A stretch of DNA of 5,754 nucleotides from contig CAMLRH010000180.1 in the NCBI GenBank assembly GCA_946482375.1, positions 1 through 5,754 on the forward strand, read 5' to 3'. This document shows, piece by piece, positions 1-5,754 of this stretch (position 1 is the stretch's first letter; every line of letters begins with the position of its first letter). A program made the position numbers and the translations under genes. This DNA comes from an uncultured Caulobacteraceae bacterium (GTDB lineage Bacteria > Pseudomonadota > Alphaproteobacteria > Caulobacterales > Caulobacteraceae). The notes under the pieces were generated by a model that was not told the origin of the DNA, made no database searches, and worked only from the letters and a program-made list of their open reading frames with translations.

Positions 1-3000
1 GTCGCCGGCGGCCCGGACCTGATCACCCAGGTCCCGAACATGACCTTCACGAAGACGAACTTCAGTTCGTATTCGGTTCAGCTGCGCGGCATCGGCACCC
101 AGGCCATTTCGGCGACGACCGACCCGGCCGTGGCGGTAGCCTTCAACAACACCCCCTTCATCCGTAACCGCTTCTTCGAGCAGGAATTCTACGACCTGCA
201 GCGCGTCGAGGTTCTGCGCGGCCCGCAGGGGACGCTGTACGGCCGCAACGCCACTGCGGGTGTGGTGAACATCATCTCGCAAAAGCCGAAGTTCATCGCC
301 GAGGCCAAGGCTTCCGGCGACCTGTCTAACTACAACTCGAGCCGCATCGAGGGCATGGTCAACATCCCGCTAGTCGAGGACAAGGTCGCCCTGCGTCTCG
401 CTGGCGCGTGGACCAAACGAGACGGCTACGCGACCAACGAACTGACCGGCAACCCCATCGACGGACGTGATCTCTGGTCGACGCGGGTGTCATTGCGTAT
501 CGCGCCGAACGACCGGCTCGATGCCAACCTGATCTGGGAGCACTTCGAGGAAGACGACGACCGCTTGCGCTCGGGTAAGCAACTGTGCAAGAAGCACGTG
601 CCGACCGTCGTCGACGGGATTGCGGTCCCGCAGGAAGGGACCTCGAACGGCTCCGGTTTCGGGGGGGCCCAAAGCGCCCTGAGCCAGGGCTGCACTCGCA
701 TTTCGCTCTATTCGCCCGAGGCGTTCCAGACGCCGAACGGCTTCGCGGTTCCGTACTATCATCCCTTGGGCGCCATCGGGTTGCCGATCGCTGGTGGTCT
801 CTTCGACCCCTATAGCAACAAGGTCCAGTCCCTAGATCTGAGGATGATCGAATCGACGGTTGACCCGGATTACCGCGCCAAGTCCGATCTCGGCGAGCTG
901 CAGGTCAGCTTTGATCTCACCGACACCCTGACGCTGTCTTCGGAGACCGCCTACGCTGTCGATTTCGTCTGGTCGCTCCAGGATTTCAACCGGTTCAACA
1001 CGCGTCCGGGTGCTTGGGGCACGATCGCCTCCACAACAAATGCCAGCACTCAAAATGCCATACTGCACGGAATTCTCGATGAGGACGGCTTTTTCTGCGA
1101 TCCGCAGATCGGCTGCGCGGACCGGCTGGTGGCCATGGACATCGCCACGGCGACGGCGCGCCAGTTCAGTCAGGAGTTTCGCATCTCCTCCGACTACTCC
1201 GGTCCGTTCAATTTCAGCCTGGGCGCCAACTACCTGCGGGCCGACAGCAAGGACAAGTACTACGTCTTCATCAACTCGCTGACCCTGTTCGCGGCCATTG
1301 AGGGAGCCAACGGCTATGAAGACGACAACTCCAACGGCATGCCGTACGAGGGCGGAACGACCGACAACCTGACGTGTCTGCGGGACGGGCCGACTCCCGG
1401 CGATCCCAATAACGTCTTCCCCGTCGAAGATTGCGTCTATATCGACCCCAATCCGGTCAGTAGCCTTAACGACCAGGGCCATAATTACTTCCTGAGCAAC
1501 AACCCGTACAAGTTGATTTCCTACGCCGTGTTTGGCGAAGCCTACTATAATATCACCGACAGCTTGAAGCTGACCGCCGGCCTGCGGTGGACGGTCGATA
1601 AGAAGGAAGCGCCCCGGGTGCCGAGCTGGACGCTGGCCGGGGACTCGTATGGCTACCCCGTCGCCGAAGTGATCGAACAGGAATGGAAGAAGCCGACCGG
1701 GCGCCTGACCCTGGACTGGAAGCCGGACCTGTCCTTCACCGATGAGAGCCTGCTCTACGCCTCGTATGCCCACGGCTACAAGGCCGGCGGCGCCAACCCG
1801 CCTCGCTTCGTCTACGCATTCCGCGGCGGCACAAGCAAGGATAACGCCGAGATCGCCGCTCAGAACTCTTTGACCCGACCGAAGACCTTCGACGCGGAGT
1901 TCGTGGACGCCTTCGAGGTCGGTTCCAAGAACACGCTTTTCGACGGTCGGGTTACCCTGAACCTGGCGGCGTTCTACTACGACTATAAGGATTATCAGAT
2001 CTCCGAGATCGTCGACCGCTCGGCCTTCAACCGCAACTTCGACGCCACGGTCCGGGGCATCGAGCTGGAAAGCGACTGGCGGCCGCTGGAGAACCTGCGC
2101 CTGGGCGTCAAGGGCGGCTACCAGAAAACCCGCATCGCCGATGGCGAGCAAGCTATCGACCTCATGGACCGCACTGCCGGGGACCCGGACTGGATTGTCG
2201 TGCGGCCGTTCCCGACCTTCGCTTCGAGCTGCATCTTGCCGACCTTCCTGTTCTTTCACGACAACCGGTTCAACCGCGTGGGCAACGTGAGCGGCGGCGT
2301 GAAGAGCGGCTGTGAGATGGCCTACTTCGAGGGCGTCGATCCCGTTACGGGAGAGGAGTATGTCGCCAACCCTCCCCAGCCGAATTCCATCTGGCAATGG
2401 TACGACGGACACGTCTTTCCCAACTATCCGGGCTGGGATCCCGCGACCGCACCCAACAACGGCGAAGGCATCACCAAGAATCTCGGCGGCAATGAGCTTC
2501 CCAATGCCCCGAATTGGACGGCGACGATCACGGCCGACTACACCCTGCCGCTGCCGAACGACTGGCTGGCGACCCTGCATACCGACCTGCACTGGCAGGC
2601 GGAAAGCTACTGGCGGATTTTCCAGGACCACGAGTATGCCAAGCTCGACGAATACTTCACGATGAACCTGGCGGCGATCTTCACTAACGAGGAAGCCGGT
2701 TGGAACGTCATGGCTTACGTGAAGAACGTCACTGACGAGACGGCTATCACCGGGGCCTTCCTCAACTCCGACGACACCGGCCTGACCACCAACGTCTTCC
2801 TGACCGAGCCGCGGCTTTACGGCATGCGGGTGACAAAGAACTGGAGTGGCGGCCCGCTGCTGGGCTCGTTCGGCGGCCGCCGCGACGGCCCGCCGATCTT
2901 CGAGGTCGAGATCGGCGGCCAGGCGCAGCGCTATGACGTTTCGACCGAGCCCATGCGCCCGGCCTTCACAAGTGCGCTCTCGCCGACGCTGAACATCATC

Positions 3001-3924
3001 GACGCGCCCCAGACGCAGGACCTCGATTGGGGCGACGGCCGCGAGGTCAAGCTGACCTGGCGGCCGGGCGCGGGCCCGTGGACGGTCTGGGCCGAGGCCC
3101 GGTTCGGCAAGACCAACAAGTCGGGCCGCAACACCGCCACGGAGGAGTCCGCCGAGGGCAGCGCCTGCAGCGCCGCCTATGCCTATCTTTGCAGCTATTT
3201 CGATCCGGACCTCGTCAACCACTCCGAGACCAACTGGTCCGCGGCGGCGGCCCGGCAGAAGGAAGATCACACCGTTGTCGATTTCGCGGTGGGCCGCGAG
3301 GTCGGCTTTGGCGCCTTGAGCCGCTCGACGGTCTCGGGCGGCGTCCGTTACGCTGAGTTCGCCTCGACCTCGGCGCTGGAAGCTGGCGCTGTCTATGACT
3401 GGCTGATCACCGACGGTTGGATGGTGCCGGGCATCGCGGCCACCCACACCCGTCACGCGGCCGATCTGCAGGCCGACCGCTCTTTCGAGGGGGCCGGGCC
3501 GATGATGAGCTGGGATGCCTCGGTCGCCTTGCTCGGCGGTCAGGACAACGGACAACTCATGCTGGACTGGTCGCTGAGCGGCGGCGTCCTCTTCGGGAAG
3601 CAGAAGGTGTCCGTCACCGGGTCCGAGGAGGTCCACGGCGTCTATGAAGTCTATGGCTTCGGTCTCTACGGCGGCTCCACCTATCCGCCGACCAACCCGG
3701 TCCAGACCACTCCGACCAATATCGCGAGGTCGCAGGACGTGACGGTCCCGACCGTCGGCGCCAGCCTTGGCCTGTCGTATCAGGTCGATGCCGTGCGGAT
3801 CGGCGCCGGCTATCGCTGGGAACGCTATTCCGGCGCCCTCGATGGCGGCTTTACCGAAGCCAAGGACGCCGACCGCACCATCGACGGCCCGTACTTCAAA
3901 CTCTCCGTCGGCTTCGGCGGCTAA
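1..3924 (+). CDS. TonB-dependent receptor (5' end outside window) with an extra C-terminal barrel-like domain
   Basis: Outer-membrane transporter that imports a ligand using energy from TonB-ExbB-ExbD; the ligand cannot be read from the sequence. The frame is open from base 1, and thirteen in-frame codons before the first ATG (40) already read as plug sequence (DLITQVPNM), so that ATG is internal. The signal peptide, TonB box and any N-terminal signalling domain lie outside. In window codon numbering: the plug runs to about 98, with RGIGT at 29-33 and RVEVLRGPQGTLYGRNATAG at 68-87. The barrel spans about 105-948, with the typical YASYAHGYKAGG segment near 590 and a terminal strand EPRLYGMRVTKNW ending at W948. 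At about 845 residues the barrel is long for the family, with large loops carrying paired cysteines (196/231, 366/372, 459/478, 744/771). The frame continues 359 residues to the TAA at 3922-3924. The receptor call is firm; the ligand is unknown. Confidence 0.95.
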   Translation, partial: VAGGPDLITQVPNMTFTKTNFSSYSVQLRGIGTQAISATTDPAVAVAFNNTPFIRNRFFEQEFYDLQRVEVLRGPQGTLYGRNATAGVVNIISQKPKFIAEAKASGDLSNYNSSRIEGMVNIPLVEDKVALRLAGAWTKRDGYATNELTGNPIDGRDLWSTRVSLRIAPNDRLDANLIWEHFEEDDDRLRSGKQLCKKHVPTVVDGIAVPQEGTSNGSGFGGAQSALSQGCTRISLYSPEAFQTPNGFAVPYYHPLGAIGLPIAGGLFDPYSNKVQSLDLRMIESTVDPDYRAKSDLGELQVSFDLTDTLTLSSETAYAVDFVWSLQDFNRFNTRPGAWGTIASTTNASTQNAILHGILDEDGFFCDPQIGCADRLVAMDIATATARQFSQEFRISSDYSGPFNFSLGANYLRADSKDKYYVFINSLTLFAAIEGANGYEDDNSNGMPYEGGTTDNLTCLRDGPTPGDPNNVFPVEDCVYIDPNPVSSLNDQGHNYFLSNNPYKLISYAVFGEAYYNITDSLKLTAGLRWTVDKKEAPRVPSWTLAGDSYGYPVAEVIEQEWKKPTGRLTLDWKPDLSFTDESLLYASYAHGYKAGGANPPRFVYAFRGGTSKDNAEIAAQNSLTRPKTFDAEFVDAFEVGSKNTLFDGRVTLNLAAFYYDYKDYQISEIVDRSAFNRNFDATVRGIELESDWRPLENLRLGVKGGYQKTRIADGEQAIDLMDRTAGDPDWIVVRPFPTFASSCILPTFLFFHDNRFNRVGNVSGGVKSGCEMAYFEGVDPVTGEEYVANPPQPNSIWQWYDGHVFPNYPGWDPATAPNNGEGITKNLGGNELPNAPNWTATITADYTLPLPNDWLATLHTDLHWQAESYWRIFQDHEYAKLDEYFTMNLAAIFTNEEAGWNVMAYVKNVTDETAITGAFLNSDDTGLTTNVFLTEPRLYGMRVTKNWSGGPLLGSFGGRRDGPPIFEVEIGGQAQRYDVSTEPMRPAFTSALSPTLNIIDAPQTQDLDWGDGREVKLTWRPGAGPWTVWAEARFGKTNKSGRNTATEESAEGSACSAAYAYLCSYFDPDLVNHSETNWSAAAARQKEDHTVVDFAVGREVGFGALSRSTVSGGVRYAEFASTSALEAGAVYDWLITDGWMVPGIAATHTRHAADLQADRSFEGAGPMMSWDASVALLGGQDNGQLMLDWSLSGGVLFGKQKVSVTGSEEVHGVYEVYGFGLYGGSTYPPTNPVQTTPTNIARSQDVTVPTVGASLGLSYQVDAVRIGAGYRWERYSGALDGGFTEAKDADRTIDGPYFKLSVGFGG
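2845..3924 (+). other. C-terminal extension of the receptor: second outer-membrane beta-barrel-like domain
   Basis: Codons 949-1307 follow what looks like the natural end of the receptor barrel. A Gly/Pro/Arg-rich linker (about 949-966, SGGPLLGSFGGRRDGPP) leads into alternating amphipathic strands such as WTVWAEARFGK, TVVDFAVGREVGFG, STVSGGVRYAEF, LMLDWSLSGGVLFGKQKV, ASLGLSYQVDAVRIGAGYRWERY and GPYFKLSVGFGG. The pattern RSFEGAGPMMSWDAS followed by LDWSLSGGVLFG and a final GYRWERY strand resembles, from memory, the MOMP/Lpg1974-like family of outer-membrane beta-barrel proteins. Two cysteines (1056, 1064) sit in one predicted loop. There is no stop or start with a ribosome site at the junction, and codon use stays GC-rich, so it reads as part of the same protein rather than a separate gene. 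A barrel nature is well supported by strand pattern; the family name is less sure. Confidence 0.7.
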
Positions 3925-3962
3925 GGCCTCCGGCTTCGGTCCCCGCTGAACCGGAAATCACT

Positions 3963-3995
3963 GAGGCGGCAGGTAGCCCTGCCGCCTCTTTCTTT
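3963..3995 (+). terminator. Rho-independent terminator after the receptor gene
   Basis: A perfect 11-bp inverted repeat (GAGGCGGCAGG at 3963-3973, CCTGCCGCCTC at 3978-3988) closes on a four-base TAGC loop and is followed at once by TTTCTTT (3989-3995). It lies 39 bases after the receptor stop codon. The GC-rich stem and following T-run are the classic form of an intrinsic terminator. It should end the receptor transcript and separate it from the sigma/anti-sigma operon downstream. The A/T run on the other side of the stem is weak, so it is probably one-directional. Confidence 0.92.
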
Positions 3996-4318
3996 GCGCC
4001 GAAAGCGAGACAAATCATCTGGAGACATTGCGCCCCAAAAGCGGGACTCTCGGCCCGTCTTTTCCGGGGAATGGCGCCGCTCCGTCCACGAGCCGTCCGC
4101 CTCCGCGCCGGCGGCGCTATCATGGACGTTCCGGACGATTTCGGACGGTTTGACCTCTCGCGCCTGCACGTTCTGGACCGCCCGGCGGCCCCGGATGCGC
4201 CGCCGCGACAGGGCCGAACCGCCCGGACTTATCCGCCCCACCCGCCGGACCGCGTCCGCAACAAAGGAGGCATGCGAGACTCTGACCCCTTAGGGCCCAA
4301 CTTTTTTCGCACCCCGAC
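3996..4318. other. Intergenic region without a supported gene
   Basis: This stretch lies between the terminator and the candidate sigma promoter. Several frames are open on both strands, but their products are Arg/Pro/Ala-rich with no recognisable domain, as expected by chance in high-GC DNA. Small details: a near-repeat TTCCGGACGA/TTTCGGACGG around 4129-4148; a strong anti-SD-like AAAGGAGG at 4263-4270 placed only one base before an ATG; and a six-base T run at 4302-4307 just upstream of the candidate promoter. No tRNA, rRNA or repeat array was seen. Confidence 0.6.
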
Positions 4319-4344
4319 CTGTAGGGTCACGCGCCTCTTGCGTC
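4319..4344 (+). promoter_or_regulatory. Candidate ECF-sigma-type promoter for the sigma/anti-sigma operon
   Basis: CTGTAGGGTC (4319-4328) lies upstream of CGTC (4341-4344). CGTC is a common -10 core for ECF sigma factors, and counting CTGTAG as the -35 gives a 16-base spacer, within the usual ECF range. A T6 run (4302-4307) just upstream could act as an UP-like element. Transcription would begin near 4351, leaving an untranslated leader of about 50 bases before the GTG at 4400. If the sigma factor uses its own promoter this would be autoregulation, but that is inferred. The -35 element is not a textbook consensus. Confidence 0.4.
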
Positions 4345-4389
4345 AGTAGGTACGGCGGAGTGTCATCTCCGCGCCGAGAGCGCAGTTTC

Positions 4390-4396
4390 AGGGGGG
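4390..4396 (+). promoter_or_regulatory. Ribosome binding site supporting the GTG start of the sigma gene
   Basis: AGGGGGG lies three to five bases before the GTG at 4400, depending on which G's pair. It is an imperfect Shine-Dalgarno and rather close. It is nevertheless the best purine-rich run near a plausible start, and the next in-frame ATG (4472) lies inside the first conserved sigma helix. Confidence 0.5.
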
Positions 4397-4399
4397 CTT

Positions 4400-4939
4400 G
4401 TGACGCAGCCGCCGCAACAACCGGCCGTGGTGAAGGCAGACGCGATCCGCGAGGAGGATCTGCGCGCCTGGATGGTCGAGTACGGCCCGGCGCTGCGCCG
4501 CTATTTCGAGCGCCGCGTGGGCCAGGCCGAGGCCGAGGACCTGGTCCAGGACGTCTTCCTGCACCTGCAGGCCCGCGCCGTCGGCGGGGCGGTGGACAAC
4601 GTCGAGCGCTACCTGTTCCGCATCGCCGGCAACGTGTTGGTCAGCCGTCATCGGCATCGCTCGGCGCGTGGGTTCGCGCTGACGGATGCGCTGGATGAGG
4701 CGCTGGAGCCGGTCGAGACCATCGCCGCCGAGCGGGTGCTGATCGGCAAGCAGGACGTCGCCCGCGTCATCGCCGCCATGCAGAGCCTGCCGCCGCGCAC
4801 CCGGGAGGCCTTCATCTTCCACCGCTTCGGCGAGATGACCTATCCGGCCATCGCCAAGCGCATGGGCATCTCGGTCAGCGCGGTGGGCCAGCTGATCGCC
4901 CGGGCGCTGGAGAAGCTTACCGAGGAGGTCTGCGCATGA
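4400..4939 (+). CDS. FecI-like ECF RNA polymerase sigma factor
   Basis: A 179-residue sigma-70 family protein of the extracytoplasmic-function group; it binds core RNA polymerase and directs it to a small promoter set, typically receptor genes for iron or other nutrients. Region 2 spans about residues 20-90: DLVQDVF (47-53) is the core-binding helix, and YLFRIAGNVLVSRHRHR (71-87) is the region 2.3-2.4 helix contacting the -10 element. A linker (about 91-110) leads to region 4 (about 112-176), with SLPPRTREAFIFHRF followed by the helix-turn-helix TYPAIAKRMGISVSAVGQLIARAL (split here as 147-158 and 159-170) for -35 recognition. Length and two-domain plan are normal for FecI-type factors. GTG 4400 is chosen because it precedes the full region 2 and has a purine-rich run upstream. 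The stop overlaps the next gene's ATG, implying translational coupling with its regulator. The inducing signal is unknown. Confidence 0.93.
   Translation: MTQPPQQPAVVKADAIREEDLRAWMVEYGPALRRYFERRVGQAEAEDLVQDVFLHLQARAVGGAVDNVERYLFRIAGNVLVSRHRHRSARGFALTDALDEALEPVETIAAERVLIGKQDVARVIAAMQSLPPRTREAFIFHRFGEMTYPAIAKRMGISVSAVGQLIARALEKLTEEVCA
4922..4928 (+). promoter_or_regulatory. Ribosome binding site of the FecR-like gene, inside the sigma gene
   Basis: GAGGAGG, a strong Shine-Dalgarno match, lies seven bases before the ATG at 4936 and within the last codons of the sigma gene. It fixes the start of the downstream gene and supports the four-base ATGA overlap. Confidence 0.8.
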
Positions 4940-5754
4940 CCGCGACGCCTCAGCGAAATACCCCGCGCGCGGCCGCCTCCGACTGGTTCGCGCTGCGCCG
5001 CTCGGGCGCCATGACGCCGGAGGCCACGGCCGATTTTGAGGCGTGGCTGGCCGATCCCGACAACAGCGCCGCCTTCGCCGATGTGCAGGCGACCTGGGCG
5101 CTGATCGACGAGGCGCGCGACGATCCCGCCATGCTGGCGCTGCGCGAGGCGGCCGAGCGGGCGCATCCGCCGACGCGGCGGCGCTGGGTGACCGGCGGCG
5201 CCGTCGCCGCGAGCCTCGCCGCCGCCATCGTCGCCTGGCCGCTCGTCACCTCCGACCTGGGCGCGCGCCTGCCGATCCCGGTCGATCGGACGATCTCGAC
5301 AGGCTCCGGACAGATGACGACCATGACCCTGCCCGACGGCACGGTCGTGACGCTGGATTCCAATACCCAGCTGCGCATGCGCGACTTGCCCGGCCAGCGG
5401 CTGGTGACCATGGACCGTGGCCGCGCCTTCTTCCGCGTGGCCAGGAACGACGCGCGACCGTTCAGCCTGATCGCCGGCGGCAAGAAGGTGACAGCGGTCG
5501 GCACGGCCTTCGACGTCAACCTGGCCGACGACTGCTTTGCGCTGGTGCTGGTCGAGGGCAAGGTGAAGGTCGCCGACGTCGCCGCCTTCCGCCGGCCGCA
5601 GACCGCCGAACTCGCGCCCGGCTCGCGCCTGCTGGTGGCGACGGAGGGCCGCTGGGCGGTCACTCACGTCAATGTGGAAAAAGAAACCGGCTGGCTGCGC
5701 GGCTGGATGACCTACGACAGCGCGCCGATGGGCAAGATCGCGGTCGACGAGCTG
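4936..5754 (+). CDS. FecR-like inner-membrane sigma regulator (3' end outside window)
   Basis: The first 273 residues of a FecR-family regulator; the frame is open to the last base, so the C-terminus is missing. FecR proteins span the inner membrane, hold or activate their partner ECF sigma in the cytoplasm, and sense the loaded receptor in the periplasm. Residues about 12-60 form the cytoplasmic domain of the DUF4880 type (AAASDWFALRRSG, then FEAWLADPDNSAAFADVQ and a Trp at 54). A basic TRRRW (80-84) precedes one hydrophobic segment at about 85-104. The periplasmic FecR domain covers about 119-212: LPDGT (132-136), LDSNTQL (140-146), RGRAFFRVA (161-169), AVGTAFDVN (187-195) and VEGKVKV (206-212). 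GWLRGWMTYDSAPMGKIAVDEL (252-273), split by the window edge, looks like the start of the DUF4974 C-terminal domain. The start is set by the ATGA overlap with the sigma gene and GAGGAGG seven bases upstream. Confidence 0.93.
   Translation, partial: MTATPQRNTPRAAASDWFALRRSGAMTPEATADFEAWLADPDNSAAFADVQATWALIDEARDDPAMLALREAAERAHPPTRRRWVTGGAVAASLAAAIVAWPLVTSDLGARLPIPVDRTISTGSGQMTTMTLPDGTVVTLDSNTQLRMRDLPGQRLVTMDRGRAFFRVARNDARPFSLIAGGKKVTAVGTAFDVNLADDCFALVLVEGKVKVADVAAFRRPQTAELAPGSRLLVATEGRWAVTHVNVEKETGWLRGWMTYDSAPMGKIAVDEL

Noticed and set aside
40..42. The first ATG as the true start of the receptor.
   Set aside because: The thirteen codons before it are open and read as conserved plug sequence, and a start here would leave no signal peptide or TonB box. 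The gene begins outside the window.
832..3636. A 934-codon open frame on the - strand opposite the receptor gene.
   Set aside because: It is antisense to a clear TonB-dependent receptor. Its product is a low-complexity run rich in Arg, Val, Gly and Ala with no domain, as expected when GC-rich codon use removes stops from the opposite frame.
4150..4180. TTGACC at 4150-4155 as a housekeeping -35 box.
   Set aside because: No plausible -10 box lies 15-19 bases downstream; that stretch is GC-rich.
4286..4307. CCCTTAGGG / GGGCCC followed by T6 as a second intrinsic terminator.
   Set aside because: The stem would be only about three base pairs with a tiny loop, so the T run is better explained as an A/T element upstream of the candidate promoter.
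4360..4698. An overlapping + strand frame starting at GTG 4360.
   Set aside because: It runs out of frame through the sigma factor gene, and its product is a Gly/Arg-rich shadow without motifs.
4840..5667. Two long - strand open frames opposite the FecR-like gene (ending near 5667 and 5663).
   Set aside because: The + strand frame has the ordered FecR-family motifs, a strong ribosome site and the ATGA overlap. The antisense products show no domain.

Overview
The window looks like chromosomal DNA from a high-GC alphaproteobacterium. The best guess is Caulobacterales (Caulobacter, Phenylobacterium or Brevundimonas type) or a sphingomonad. This rests on GC-rich codon use, the style of the TonB-dependent receptor (RGIGT plug motif, RVEVLRGPQGTLYGRNATAG signature, EPRLYG-type last barrel strand), and a linked FecI-type sigma factor/FecR anti-sigma pair, which is common in those groups. 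The genus is an inference.

Layout, all on the + strand. Positions 1-3924 hold the 3' part (1307 codons, open at the left edge) of a very large outer-membrane TonB-dependent receptor. Its transport barrel appears to finish at about codon 948. The frame then runs on for about 360 residues that resemble a second, separate outer-membrane beta-barrel of the MOMP/Lpg1974-like type. A strong intrinsic terminator (3963-3995) closes this transcription unit. Positions 3996-4399 have no convincing gene; the right part holds a candidate ECF-type promoter (4319-4344). Positions 4400-4939 encode a 179-residue FecI-like ECF sigma factor starting at GTG. Positions 4936-5754 encode the first 273 residues of a FecR-like transmembrane sigma regulator, overlapping the sigma gene by ATGA and running off the right edge.

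How the genes may work together: FecI/FecR pairs relay the state of a ligand-loaded TonB-dependent receptor across the inner membrane to switch on receptor transcription. The receptor seen here lies upstream and is cut off from the sigma operon by a terminator and about 400 bases. The pair may therefore serve a different receptor just past the right edge, the usual fecI-fecR-receptor order. The window cannot decide this. The most unusual item is the receptor with a second barrel-like domain fused to its C-terminus.
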